NCBI RefSeq assembly: GCF_014653945.1
Contig: NZ_BNAU01000008.1
Span: forward strand, 124,001-188,000
From: Amycolatopsis deserti
GTDB lineage: Bacteria > Actinomycetota > Actinomycetes > Mycobacteriales > Pseudonocardiaceae
Direction of reading: 5' to 3'
DNA: 64,000 nucleotides
The translations under genes were made by a program, and so were the position numbers. The stretch's first letter is position 1, and every line of letters begins with the position of its first letter. Under the pieces are notes generated by a model. It was given only the letters and a program-made list of their open reading frames with translations. It was not told the origin of the DNA and searched no databases. Of the stretch, positions 8,187-17,257 are shown one piece after another.

Positions 8187-9572
8187 ATGCCCGACCCACA
8201 CCGCATCAGCACCCGTCTGGACACCCTCCCCGTCACCCGGTTCCATCGCTACGTCGTCGCGGTCGTCGGCATCGCGACGTTCTTCGATCTGTTCGACCTG
8301 TTCCTCGCCAGCAGCGTCAGCGCTGTCCTGCAACAGGAGTTCGGCGTCGCCGGCACCGAGCTGAAGCTGGTCCTGGCTTCCGCGTTCATCGGCGCCTTCG
8401 CCGGCGCGCTGGCCATCGGGCGGCTCGCGGATCGCGTCGGCCGCCGCAACGCGTTCCTGCTCACGCTCGCCCTGTACTCGTTCTTCAGCATGGCGTCCGC
8501 GTTCAGCACCGATGTCTGGATGCTCGTCGTGTGCCGGTTCCTCGCCGGCATCGGGCTGGGCGCGGAACTCCCACTCGCCGACGCCTACCTGGCGGACGTG
8601 TTGCCGCCCAGTGCCCGGGGCAGGATGACCGCGTGGGCGTACACGCTCGGCTTCTGCGGGGTACCGGCTTCCGGCTTCCTCGCGCGTGCGCTCCTCGGCG
8701 AGGCACCGCTGGGTCTGGCGGGATGGCGCTGGCTCTTCCTCATCGGCGCGCTCGGCGCCGCGATCGTCTGGATCCTGCGCACCAACCTGCCCGAGTCACC
8801 CCGATGGCTCGCGGCGACGGGCCGCCACGACCAGGCCGAACGCGTCGTGCGGCGCTTCGAGAAGGCCGCGGGACGGCGGGCCGCGCCGGCGGCGCAGTCA
8901 GAACCGGACAGCGCCCCGGGGGAGATCCTGCCCGCCAGGGCACTGCTCCGGCCACCGTGGCGGCGGCGGACTCTCATGCTGTACCTGTTCCAGCTGCTGC
9001 AGACCTTCGGCTACTACGGGTTCGGCTCACTGGTCCCGATGGTCCTGGCCGCCAAGGGCTTCAGCCTGTCCCATTCGCTCACCTTCAGCGCCGTGTCGTT
9101 CCTCGGGTATCCCCTCGGTTCCGCGCTGTCGATCCCGGTCATCGAACGCTTGCAACGGAAGTGGCTCATCGTCGCCAGCGCGGTCGGCATGGCCGTGTTC
9201 GGACTGGCGTTCGGGTACGCCTCCACCGGGGCTGCGATCGCTGTCTTCGGGTTCTGCTACACCGCGGTCAGCAACGTGTTCTCCAACGCCTTCCACACCT
9301 ACCAGGGCGAGCTGTTCCCCACCTCGGTACGGGCCGGCGCGGCCGGCTCGGCCTACGCTCTGTCCCGGCTGGCCACCGCAGCCATGCCGTTCATCCTCAT
9401 TCCGGTGCTCGACAGTTTCGGGCCGACCGCGTTGTTCACCGTGGTCGCGTCGGCGATGGCGCTCCTCGTCGTGGACGTCGCTGTGCTCGGGCCGCGCACG
9501 ACCGGCCTGTCGGTCGACGAGATCAGCTCGCCGCGCCACGACGGCGCTTCTCGTGCGCGAGCACCGTATTGA
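8187..9572 (+). CDS. MFS transporter, metabolite:proton symporter type
   Basis: 461 residues with twelve predictable membrane segments. MFS signatures are visible: GRLADRVGRRNAF in the loop after helix 2, RFLAGIGLGAELPLADAYLADVLP in helices 4-5 and LPESPRWL after helix 6. A central loop of about 35 residues rich in Ala and charged residues divides the halves. It resembles the sugar/aromatic acid porter groups and most likely imports the carboxylate used by the upstream enzymes. The last 50 bases overlap, tail to tail, with the IclR gene on the other strand. Confidence 0.83.
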   Translation: MPDPHRISTRLDTLPVTRFHRYVVAVVGIATFFDLFDLFLASSVSAVLQQEFGVAGTELKLVLASAFIGAFAGALAIGRLADRVGRRNAFLLTLALYSFFSMASAFSTDVWMLVVCRFLAGIGLGAELPLADAYLADVLPPSARGRMTAWAYTLGFCGVPASGFLARALLGEAPLGLAGWRWLFLIGALGAAIVWILRTNLPESPRWLAATGRHDQAERVVRRFEKAAGRRAAPAAQSEPDSAPGEILPARALLRPPWRRRTLMLYLFQLLQTFGYYGFGSLVPMVLAAKGFSLSHSLTFSAVSFLGYPLGSALSIPVIERLQRKWLIVASAVGMAVFGLAFGYASTGAAIAVFGFCYTAVSNVFSNAFHTYQGELFPTSVRAGAAGSAYALSRLATAAMPFILIPVLDSFGPTALFTVVASAMALLVVDVAVLGPRTTGLSVDEISSPRHDGASRARAPY

Positions 9573-10341
9573 AATCGCTGTCCGGGATCAGTTCCGCCGA
9601 GGCGCCCAGCTGCCGTGACACCGCGGCGGCGGTCGCCAGCATGTGACTGACCACGACCGGGAGGCGGTCTTCGGCGAGGCGGCCACGCGGTGCGGACACA
9701 TGCACCGCCGCGACCGCCTCGCCGTTCGCGTTCACGATCGGCGTGGCCAGCCCGATGATGCCCTCCACGCTCTCCCCGTCGCTGACGCTGTAGCCGCGCT
9801 CGCGGATCTCCGCGTACTCGGCGCGCAACGTCGCCCGGTTCGTCAGCGTCAGCGGGGTGTACTGCTCCAGCCTGGACGAGCTGAGGACGCGCTTGGCCAG
9901 CTCGTCGTCGAACGCCGCCATCAGCTTGCCGACCGCCGAGCCGTGCAACGGCCGCGCGTCACCGAGCCGGATGATCACCGACAGCTGCTGCGAGGTTTCG
10001 ATCCGGTCGGCGTAAGCCACTTCATCGCCGGTCCGGACGGCCAGGTAGGTGTTCTCGTTGATCTCTTCGCTCAGGTCACGCAGGAACGGCCGCGCCACCG
10101 CGCGAAGCTGCACGGAGTCCACAATCGACAACGCGAGCATGACCGCACGGGGACCGAGTGCGTACGTGCGCGGTCCCGCCAGCCGGACCACACCGATCTC
10201 GACCAGAGCCTGCATCAGATCGTGCGTGCTGCTCATCGGCAGCGACAGATCTGCGCTCAGGTGCGTCAGGCTCCGGCCCTCGTGGTGATGGGCCAGGTAG
10301 CCGAGGACGGACAACGCTCGGTCGATGCGTGCGGGATTCAT
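9523..10341 (-). CDS. IclR-family transcriptional regulator
   Basis: 272 residues. The ATG at 10341 is favoured because GGAG lies seven bases upstream; an in-frame GTG at 10350 would overlap that SD. An N-terminal winged helix (RIDRALSVLGYLAHHHEG, LSLPMSSTHDLMQALVEIGVV) is followed by the IclR effector domain (NENTYLAVRTGDEVAYADRI, RPLHGSAVGKLMAAF, GIIGLATPI). It is divergent from the class III CoA-transferase gene at 10438, with an IclR-like palindrome in the intervening 96 bases. Likely a local regulator of the CoA-transferase and possibly of the acid-degradation genes to its left. Confidence 0.88.
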   Translation of the reverse strand: MNPARIDRALSVLGYLAHHHEGRSLTHLSADLSLPMSSTHDLMQALVEIGVVRLAGPRTYALGPRAVMLALSIVDSVQLRAVARPFLRDLSEEINENTYLAVRTGDEVAYADRIETSQQLSVIIRLGDARPLHGSAVGKLMAAFDDELAKRVLSSSRLEQYTPLTLTNRATLRAEYAEIRERGYSVSDGESVEGIIGLATPIVNANGEAVAAVHVSAPRGRLAEDRLPVVVSHMLATAAAVSRQLGASAELIPDSDFNTVLAHEKRRRGAAS

Positions 10342-10384
10342 CGCCACCACTCCGGTTCGTCGGACACCACTGCACGGTAGCCGA

Positions 10385-10430
10385 TCCAGTATGGGAAAGC
10401 TTGTCCAGTACCTTCGAAGACGCGTAACAT
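10385..10430 (+). promoter_or_regulatory. IclR-type operator and leaderless promoter
   Basis: An imperfect 16-bp palindrome, TGGGAAAGCTTGTCCA (10392-10407; 6 of 8 base pairs match), resembles the IclR consensus TGGAAATNATTTCCA. It overlaps a -35-like TTGTCC (10401-10406) and lies upstream of the -10-like TAACAT (10425-10430). TCCAGTA occurs twice, 19 bases apart (10385, 10404). The ATG of the next gene is at 10438 and no SD precedes it, which suggests a leaderless mRNA. Confidence 0.55.
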
Positions 10431-10437
10431 AATTCGC

Positions 10438-11499
10438 ATGTCCGAAATCACCTCAGAACCGCCCCTGACCGGCGTTCGTGTCGTCCACGTCGGGTCTCAT
10501 CTGGGAAATTACCTGGCCAAGCTGCTCATGGACCTGGGCGCGGACGTCGTCCGGGTCGACATCCTCAGCGTAAACCCGGATCAGGTTTCGCCGTTCTTCC
10601 GGGTGGGGCAGCGCACCGCCTGCCCGGAGCGCCTCGAGGCTGAGCTCGCCGGAGCCGATCTGCTGATCACCAGCGGCGGTCCCGCGGAGCTCGACCGGCT
10701 CGGGCTCACGCCGGGCAGGCTGCGTGAACGCTTTCCCCGGCTCGTCCACGTCGCCCTCAGTCCCTACGGCCAGGACGGTCCGTACGCCGACCGGCCGGCG
10801 AGTGACCTGACGCTGCTGGCGGCCGGTGGCCTGCTCTACTTGGCCGGCGACCCGGATCGCGCACCGGTGAGGCCGGTCGGTGAGCAGAGCGCGATCGTCA
10901 CCGACCTCCACGCCGCGGTCGGTGCGCTCATCGCCCTGCTCGTCGCGGAGGAAAGCGGAGCGGGGCAGCTCGTCGACGTCTCCGCGCAGGAGGCGGTGAC
11001 GCACTCACTGGAAAACGCGGCACAGTACTACGACCTCGAAGGCGTGGTGCGATGCCGCACCGGCAGCACATCTGCCGAAGCCGCGAACGGGCTCTTCGAA
11101 TGCGCGGACGGCTGGGTTTACCTCGTCGCCGGCATCGGTGGCTCGCCGCTCGGATGGCCCGGTCTGGTCGAGTGGCTGGAGGCCGAAGGCGTGGACGGCG
11201 CGGCGGCCCTGCGCGCCGAGCGGTGGCAGGATCAGCGGTGGCGACGGACCGCACCCGCGATCGCCGAGTTCCGCGAGCTGTTCCAGGCTTTCACTCGCAA
11301 CCGGTCCAAAGCGGATCTCTACGAGGACGGGCAACGGCACGGCGTCAGCCTCGCTCCGGTGTCGACACCGGAGGACCTGCTCGCCAACCCGCAGCTGCGT
11401 GCGCGCCGCTTCTTCCGCACGGTGCAGGTCGACGAAGAGCCAGTGGTCGTGCCCGGACCTCCCTACCGGTTCGACGGCATGGCGCTCGGGCCCCGCTGA
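10438..11499 (+). CDS. CoA-transferase family III (CaiB/BaiF type), short form
   Basis: 353 residues, slightly short for the family. The N-terminal TGVRVVHVGSHLGNYLAKLLMDLGAD and LVHVALSPYGQDGP blocks are typical, and the conserved Asp lies in VTDLHAAVGALIALL. It is the second CoA-transferase in the window and distinct from that at 2803-4005. Divergence from IclR and the operator between them suggest induction by the substrate acid. Family III members move CoA between carboxylic acids; the substrate here is unknown. Confidence 0.83.
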   Translation: MSEITSEPPLTGVRVVHVGSHLGNYLAKLLMDLGADVVRVDILSVNPDQVSPFFRVGQRTACPERLEAELAGADLLITSGGPAELDRLGLTPGRLRERFPRLVHVALSPYGQDGPYADRPASDLTLLAAGGLLYLAGDPDRAPVRPVGEQSAIVTDLHAAVGALIALLVAEESGAGQLVDVSAQEAVTHSLENAAQYYDLEGVVRCRTGSTSAEAANGLFECADGWVYLVAGIGGSPLGWPGLVEWLEAEGVDGAAALRAERWQDQRWRRTAPAIAEFRELFQAFTRNRSKADLYEDGQRHGVSLAPVSTPEDLLANPQLRARRFFRTVQVDEEPVVVPGPPYRFDGMALGPR

Positions 11500-12409
11500 A
11501 GCCGGCCCGGCACGACTGCCATCGGCACCGGCGGACGAAGGCGGAATCCGGCGCGGTCCCGACCCGACAGGGACAGGGGCGACCGGAAGGGGCCGAAGAA
11601 TGTTGCTTGTTGCAAGGCGGCGCAGCTGCAGGTGCGTGGGTCCGCGAGGTGAATCGTCGTGCTCTACTGCTCGTGGAGGGCCACCGCCCTTCTGCGTCGA
11701 TTTCCCCGCCGGGAGCCAAATCGCTTCCTGCGGGATGTTTCTCCAAGATGAGCGATTCCCTCGGCGCCGATGAGCCCCGAAACGAGTACGGGAGCGTGCC
11801 CTGGGGGGCGGGTCCACCCAGATGCACACCGGTTCCTACCAGTGATGGAGCGTCGGAAGCGTCGTCCGGGGTGGGGAAGGCGCGTTGTGCGCAGGGCGGG
11901 CGTACGCATGACGCGATCCAGGACTGCGGCGATGTGGTACGCACGGCCGGACGACGTCATGGGGTCCCGGTTGTGGCACAGCCCGCGCCCGGAGGAAGCC
12001 GGGGCGGACCATCGCTGACCAAGCCGGTGATCGACTTCGCGGAAGGGGCCGGTCTCGAGCCAGCGGGCGTTGGGTGCGTAGGGCTGCGGCACCGGCGCTG
12101 CGAAGGGGACTGGTGCCGCGGTCACTGGGCCTGGCGCTGGCCTGTCCGACCTCAGCACCGTCGCCGGCGAGCGCCGTGGTAGCTCCGATGCCCAATCGAC
12201 TCCGCAAGGGCATGGGCTGAAATCGGCTTCCGACGGGCCGAACGACGATCTGACCATTCCGTCGTGCCTGCCGAGGAGTTCCTCCGGAGTTTCCGCGGCG
12301 CCGGCAGGAAGCCGGGACACAGCTGGCGCGACCGCCGTGGATGTCACGCAGGGCTGCTTCGGCGCAGCGGATGAGGTGTGCGCGGAGGGTAGCGTAGCGC
12401 CGGTTCGCC
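11500..12409. other. Long stretch without a convincing gene
   Basis: About 900 bases. Open frames on both strands are long only because of high GC; their translations are rich in Arg, Pro and Gly and show no family motif or SD-supported start. A short inverted repeat (AATCGCT at 11719, AGCGATT at 11751) is present. It may be decayed coding DNA between the catabolic block and the next genes, but I could not identify the source. Confidence 0.5.
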
Positions 12410-13189
12410 CTACCGGCGCTGATGAGGCGCCAACGGCTGTGGATACTGGCCAGCCCGCGTCCGCCGGTTTCCCGTGCAGACGTGGACGGCCAGCAAAGCC
12501 AGCCACGCCGACTCGACCGCCACCTGCGCCCGTTCGACTGCGCCGACGTCCTGGCTGCCGACGAGGGTCAGCGTGACCGTCGCCAGCCCCGACACGGCGA
12601 ACCCCATGCCGAGCCCCACGGCGATCCGCGCGAGGCGCCGGTTGGTGCCCCGCCATGTGACCACGGCCAGCGCCGACATGGCGGCAAACATCGCCAACTC
12701 GCCGAGCACGCTCGATACGGTGTGCCCTTGCTGCAGCTGCACGACCAGATTGGCCGTTTCCTCATACGATCGGCACCGCAGGTCCACCGAGGGCGCGCAC
12801 GGCATCGGGTTGAGTGCATCGAAGATCGATGCGATCCCGGCCCCGCACAACGAGACGGACACCACGCGCACAGCCAACCTGGCGGACAGCGCCGTCGGCA
12901 GCGTGAGCGCCACGGCGATGATCATCGCGCCGGTCGCGATGTCAAAGGCCCGGAACAAACCACTGGCCGGCTCGCCGCCCACCTCCAGCTCGCTGACGTA
13001 CGAAGCCTTCGCGCTCAACGTCGACCCGAGCGGACCCGCCAGCACGAACACAGAGTTGCCGCACGCTGCGCCCAGCCCCGCGACGCCCCCGACAACCCGC
13101 GCCGCAAACGAATACCCCTCCCTGGGGCGTCGCACCCTGGCGACGGGCGCGCGCGACGTCCCGCGACCGGGTTCTGCTGTGGCCGCCAT
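12410..13189 (-). CDS. DUF998-type integral membrane protein
   Basis: 259 residues from the ATG at 13189, which has GAGGG five bases upstream; an in-frame ATG at 13216 lacks good spacing. Six hydrophobic segments can be drawn (for example GGVAGLGAACGNSVFVLAG, ATGAMIIAVALTLPTAL, VLGELAMFAAMSALAVV). A conserved-looking NPMPCAPSVDLRC loop follows the third segment and matches the cysteine-containing loop of DUF998 proteins. No function is established for the family. It stands alone, with debris on both sides. Confidence 0.6.
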   Translation of the reverse strand: MAATAEPGRGTSRAPVARVRRPREGYSFAARVVGGVAGLGAACGNSVFVLAGPLGSTLSAKASYVSELEVGGEPASGLFRAFDIATGAMIIAVALTLPTALSARLAVRVVSVSLCGAGIASIFDALNPMPCAPSVDLRCRSYEETANLVVQLQQGHTVSSVLGELAMFAAMSALAVVTWRGTNRRLARIAVGLGMGFAVSGLATVTLTLVGSQDVGAVERAQVAVESAWLALLAVHVCTGNRRTRAGQYPQPLAPHQRR

Positions 13190-13598
13190 CGCATCCCTCG
13201 CAGCCGCATTCCCCATTGACCGACATTACGCCTCGAAGCAGGTCTTTTGTGGCGACGGTGGGCTGCGGACGAGTTGTGGATGCCGCCCCATGGCCCGTCC
13301 TGCCGGCCGCCCGGTCATCGTGCCCGCACGCGCGTCCGTGATGCCAGCCTGGGCACCGTCGAACAGTCGGAACAACCGGAGGCCGGATGCGGTGATGACT
13401 GAGGTTTGGAGATGACGCCGCAGCGCCGCTTCGACGACGCACATACTTCAGCGGCTTCTCCGGTGAGTCTCGCAGCGGCCTGCACTGCCCGGCGAGCCAT
13501 TCAGCCAGCGGCTCCATCAGGCTGGCGCGGCTGCGAAACCATACTCCCGGAAGTGGTTCCCCTGTTTCGCGTCCAGCCAAGCTGTGGCGAGGAAATCA
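13190..13598. other. Spacer without a recognisable gene
   Basis: About 400 bases between the DUF998 gene and a gene remnant. Short open frames exist on both strands but none has a family motif or a supported start. Confidence 0.4.
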
Positions 13599-13775
13599 AG
13601 CGAGCGCCTCGCAGGTTACGGTGATGCCGAGTTCCTCGGCGAGTTCGCGGACCGCGCAGTTGATGGGTGTCTGGCCGAGGTCGACGGGCTGGGTGGTGCC
13701 GATCCGTCGGCATACACCGTAATGCCCTTGCCGCGATGCTCGAACGCTTCGACGTACGTGTCGTACACGCCTGGC
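13599..13775 (-). pseudogene. Frameshifted C-terminal remnant of an unidentified protein
   Basis: On the minus strand the 29 codons ending in TGA at 13596-13598 read like a genuine C-terminus: VDLGQTPINCAVRELAEEL, then GITVTCEALA. Upstream, the protein-like stretch VYDTYVEAFEHRGKGITVYA lies in another frame, so one indel near 13715 would join them. The RELAEELG block is reminiscent of a Nudix box, but the preceding Gly/Glu pattern is incomplete (Gln in place of Glu). No start codon or SD is attached. I treat it as decayed coding DNA of unknown family. Confidence 0.35.
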
Positions 13776-13777
13776 GC

Positions 13778-16084
13778 TCAGGTGGCCGGCGGAACCATCG
13801 GATCGTTCAGGGCACCGGCGACCGCGTCGCCGGGGGCGAGCGTGCGGCCGCGGTTCCAGGCGCGCGTCCACCGCGCCGGGCCGGTCCGGGCGCGGGCCGC
13901 GTCGGTGACCGGGGCCGTGATCGCGCTGTCGAACGGGGCGGCCCGGGCCGAAATGGCGTCGCGGATCGTGGTGGCGGCTCCGGCCAGCTCGGCCGCCCGC
14001 TCGGGCCGGTCGCGCCGCGCCGCGAGCGCCGCCAGCGTTTCCAGGCCCTCCGCCATGCCCTGCCGCTCGCCCTGCTCGACCGCACCGGCGAGCGCCTGCC
14101 GCGCCAGCCGATCCGCCCCGGACAGGTCGCCGCGGGCGAGCGCGGTGTGCGCCAGATGGTTGAGCACCCGGGCGGCGAAAACGTCGTCACCCAGCTCGCG
14201 GTACACCCGCAACGCCTCCTCGAACTCGGCGGCGGCCGCCTCGACCCGGCCCGTGTGCAACAGCGCCGTGCCCAGGTTCAGGTGTGAGGTGGCCAGGTAC
14301 CAGCTCGTGCCGAGCCCGCGGCAGATGTCCACACTGCGCCGGTAGGGCTCGAGGGCCTGCCGGTAGTCGCCGCGCCACATGGCGACCATCCCCTGGATCG
14401 TCAGCACGTTGCGCAGGTCCAGGGGGTCGTCGCTGCGGTGCGCCAGCTCGAGCGCCTCGGCGGCGAACTCGGCCATCCGCGTGTGGTCGCCCTGCGGGAA
14501 CGCCAGCGCCGACGCCGCGCACAACGCCTTCGCGCGCAGCGACGGCGGCGACGGCCCGGCGACCGCCAGCGCGGACTCCGACCAGCGCCGGCCCTCCGCC
14601 AGCTCACCCAGCTGCCGCCAGTACCGCCACAGCGCCACCGTGTACCGCAGGGCCAGGTCGGTTTCACCGGTGTCGATGGCCCACGCCATACCGCGCCGCA
14701 GGTTCGCGCGGTCGGTGTCCAGGCGGCGGAACCACGCCTCGTGCCCGGTGCGCACCAGATGCGGTTCCGCGGACTCGGCCACGGCCAGGTAGTGCAGCGC
14801 GTGCCGCCGCCGCACCTTGGCGGTTTCCCCCGCGGCGGCGAGCCGGTCCGCGGCGTACTCGCGGACGACGTCGAGCATGTCGTACCGGGGTTCGCGGCGG
14901 CCGTGGTCGAGCGCGACCAGGCTCTGATCCACCAGCGCGCTGACCGCCGCCAGCGCGTCGGCGGGATCGCACCCGGTCACCGGCGCCATCGCGTCGAGGT
15001 CCCACCCACCGGAGAACACGGACAACCGGCGCAGCACGGCTTGTTCCCGCGGGCCGAGCAGGTCGTGGCTCCACGCGACCGTGTCGCGGATGGCGCGCTG
15101 CCGAACCGGCGCGTCGAGCGGCCCGCCGACCAGCAGGTGCAGCCGGCGCTCGAGCTGCGCGGGGATCGCGGCGAGCGGCAGGTGCTTGACCCGTGCCGCG
15201 GCGAGTTCGACGGCCAGCGGGAGCCCGTCCAGCTTCCGGCAGATCGCCGTCACCAGCGCCGCGGTGTCGTCGTCGAGGACGAGGTCGGGCCGCACCGCTC
15301 GTGCCCGCTGCCAGAACAACGTCGTGGCCGGCCACCGCGTGATGTCCGCGGACCCGACCTCACCCTCCGGTACCGCGAGCGGCGGCACGGCGTACTCGTG
15401 TTCCCCGCGCAGCCGCAGCGCGCTGCGGCTGGTGACGAGAAACGTGGCGCGCGGGCAGCCGAGCGTGAGCGCATACACCAGCGGCACCGCCGGGGTGAGG
15501 TGTTCGAAGGTGTCCAGCACGATCAGCACCCGCCGCTGCGCCAGGTGCCGCACGAGCTCATCCGCGACGTCCGCGCCGGTGCGCACCACCACCCCGAGCG
15601 CCTGGGCCACTTCGGACGCGACCAGCGCGGCATCGGTCAGCTCACCGAGGCCGGCGAAGAACACCCCGTCGCCGAACTGCGCGGCCACCCGCCCGGCCGC
15701 CGCCAGCGCCAGCCGCGTCTTGCCGATGCCACCGGGCCCGGTCAGCGTCAGCAACCGCACCGCCGGGTCTCCCAGCTTGCGCGTGACGACGGTCAGTTCC
15801 CGCTCCCGGCCGACCAGCCCGGTCGGGGGTGCCGGCAGCACGGGCGGCGCAGCCGGTTCGGTGCGCCGGGCCAGCGCCTCGAACCGGGCCCGGTCGTACT
15901 CACCCAGCGCGAGCGCCGCCGCCAGCCGTCGGACGGTGTCGCGGTGCACCACCGTCCGCAGGCCGCGTTCGATGTCGCTGACCGTGCGGGCGCTGATGCG
16001 GGCGCGTGCGGCCAGTTCCTCCTGGGTCATCCCGGAGGTCGCGCGCAGCTTCCGCAGCACCGCGCCCAGCTCGTCGTCGGTCAC
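13778..16084 (-). CDS. HTH-XRE / NB-ARC ATPase / TPR transcriptional regulator
   Basis: 768 residues from the GTG at 16084, chosen for the GGAAGG eight bases upstream; an ATG at 16141 would add 19 residues without an SD. Domains in order: XRE helix-turn-helix (about 5-60, MTQEELAARARISARTVSDIERG), STAND/NB-ARC ATPase with Walker A GPGGIGKT at 116-123 and a Walker B-like VLIVLDTFEH, then TPR-like helical repeats to the end. Such proteins are large signal-integrating activators common beside actinomycete metabolite clusters. It is divergent from the SnoaL gene at 16203 and could control it. Its C-terminus abuts the remnant at 13599-13775. Confidence 0.82.
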   Translation of the reverse strand: MTDDELGAVLRKLRATSGMTQEELAARARISARTVSDIERGLRTVVHRDTVRRLAAALALGEYDRARFEALARRTEPAAPPVLPAPPTGLVGRERELTVVTRKLGDPAVRLLTLTGPGGIGKTRLALAAAGRVAAQFGDGVFFAGLGELTDAALVASEVAQALGVVVRTGADVADELVRHLAQRRVLIVLDTFEHLTPAVPLVYALTLGCPRATFLVTSRSALRLRGEHEYAVPPLAVPEGEVGSADITRWPATTLFWQRARAVRPDLVLDDDTAALVTAICRKLDGLPLAVELAAARVKHLPLAAIPAQLERRLHLLVGGPLDAPVRQRAIRDTVAWSHDLLGPREQAVLRRLSVFSGGWDLDAMAPVTGCDPADALAAVSALVDQSLVALDHGRREPRYDMLDVVREYAADRLAAAGETAKVRRRHALHYLAVAESAEPHLVRTGHEAWFRRLDTDRANLRRGMAWAIDTGETDLALRYTVALWRYWRQLGELAEGRRWSESALAVAGPSPPSLRAKALCAASALAFPQGDHTRMAEFAAEALELAHRSDDPLDLRNVLTIQGMVAMWRGDYRQALEPYRRSVDICRGLGTSWYLATSHLNLGTALLHTGRVEAAAAEFEEALRVYRELGDDVFAARVLNHLAHTALARGDLSGADRLARQALAGAVEQGERQGMAEGLETLAALAARRDRPERAAELAGAATTIRDAISARAAPFDSAITAPVTDAARARTGPARWTRAWNRGRTLAPGDAVAGALNDPMVPPAT

Positions 16085-16202
16085 GATCGCCGCCTTCCCG
16101 CTGTGCCCGAAACGGTGACCCGAACGGTGACCTCGTTTCATGGTGCCAAACGACGGCCGCGGGAGATGCTCATCGGGACCGAAAACCCCGGAGGTGAGCC
16201 CA

Positions 16203-16646
16203 ATGTCGGCGAACACGGACCAGAACAAGAAGACGGTGCTGCGGCTCTACGAGGAGGCCGGCAACCAGGGCCGGCTGGAGGTGCTGGACGAGATCACCTG
16301 CCCCGACCACGTCGAGCACTACCCGTTCCCCGGCCAGGCGCAGGGCGTGGCGGGTCTGAAGCAGCGGGTGAGCATGATCCGCGCCGCGTTCCACCCCCGC
16401 TTCACGATCGAGCACGTCGTGGCCGAAGGGGACACTGTGGTCGTGATGTGGCGCAACGACGGCGTGCACGAGGGCGAATGGTTCGGGTTCGCGCCCACGG
16501 GGAAGGCGGTCACCGCCCGCGGTGCCGACATCCACCTGCTGCGCGACGGCCGTCTCGCCGAACACTGGGACGTCGTCGACATCTCCGGTTTCCTGTTCGC
16601 CGTCGGCGCCGTGCCGGCGCCAGCCGCGACCGGCGCGGACCGATGA
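16203..16646 (+). CDS. SnoaL-like ester cyclase/NTF2-fold protein
   Basis: 147 residues from the ATG at 16203 with GGAGGTG six bases upstream. The cone-shaped NTF2-like fold is indicated by NKKTVLRLYEEAGNQG, PDHVEHYPFPGQ, FTIEHVVAEGDTVVVMW and the DIHLLRDGRLAEHWDVVD terminus typical of SnoaL-like ester cyclases. The family includes polyketide ring-closing enzymes (SnoaL, AknH) but also many proteins of unknown role. Its stop overlaps the start of a truncated NmrA-like gene as ATGA. Whether it belongs to the polyketide pathway is uncertain. Confidence 0.75.
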   Translation: MSANTDQNKKTVLRLYEEAGNQGRLEVLDEITCPDHVEHYPFPGQAQGVAGLKQRVSMIRAAFHPRFTIEHVVAEGDTVVVMWRNDGVHEGEWFGFAPTGKAVTARGADIHLLRDGRLAEHWDVVDISGFLFAVGAVPAPAATGADR

Positions 16647-16725
16647 TCCTCGTCGCAGGCGGCACCGGCCGTCTCGGCACGCTCGTGGTCCGCCGGCTGG
16701 CCGCCGCCGGCGGGCCGGTCCGAGC
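16643..16725 (+). pseudogene. 5' fragment of an NmrA-like NAD(P)-binding protein gene
   Basis: Starting at the ATG that overlaps the SnoaL stop, the frame reads MILVAGGTGRLGTLVVRRLA followed by AAGGPVRA. This is the dinucleotide-binding beta-alpha-beta unit of an NmrA-type protein, with the glycine motif GGTGRLG. Similarity stops abruptly near 16720, where sequence coding in another frame for the end of a luciferase-like protein begins. About 28 of an expected 250-300 residues remain, so the gene is broken. Confidence 0.6.
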
Positions 16726-17111
16726 CGTTCCCCGAGGAGGTCCTCGCCGCCCCGGCCGATCCGCAGACGTTTCAGGGCAGCATGGGTGTCCGCGAATCGA
16801 TCGTCGCGCAGATCCGCCGCACCAACCCGACGGTGCGCGAGTACCTGCGGCAGACGCGCTACACCGGTTCCGGGCACGCGGGTTTCGTCGGGACGCCGGA
16901 ACAGCTGGCCGACCACATCGAGGACTGGTTCCACTCCGGAGCGATCGACGGGTTCAACCTCCAGCCCGACGTGCTGGTCGACGGGCTGGAGGTGATCGCC
17001 GACGAGCTGGTTCCCCTGCTGCGCAGGCGGGGCATTTACCGGCACGACTACGAAACCGAGACGCTGCGCGGCCACTTCCGGGCCGCTTCGCCGACCCCGC
17101 GCTTCGACTGA
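16723..17111 (+). pseudogene. 3' fragment of a luciferase-like flavin monooxygenase gene
   Basis: About 129 codons ending in TGA at 17111 encode the C-terminal part of an NtaA/SnaA/DszA-type FMN-dependent monooxygenase: EPFPEEVLAAPADPQTFQGS, GFVGTPEQLADHIEDWF, GAIDGFNLQPDVL. The first 300 or so residues are missing. An internal ATG at 16782 could start a 109-residue peptide, but it would lack the catalytic barrel. The junction with the NmrA fragment at about 16722 looks like a deletion that fused two genes out of frame. Confidence 0.6.
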
Positions 17112-17257
17112 GCCGGCCGCCCCGAACCAGGTCACTGCCGTGGATCCCGCACGGCCGGCCGATCCCTAGGGGAGAAGCGCTCGGCCGCCGGGCCCGGATC
17201 GCCCAGCGCCGAGCCCGGCTCCAGCGGGATTCCAGCGCTGCCTGCTTCCCTGGTGGG

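Noticed and set aside
11664..12656. 330-codon minus-strand frame in the 11.5-12.4 kb gap
   Set aside because: No SD-supported start, no motif, and it overlaps the DUF998 gene in another frame.
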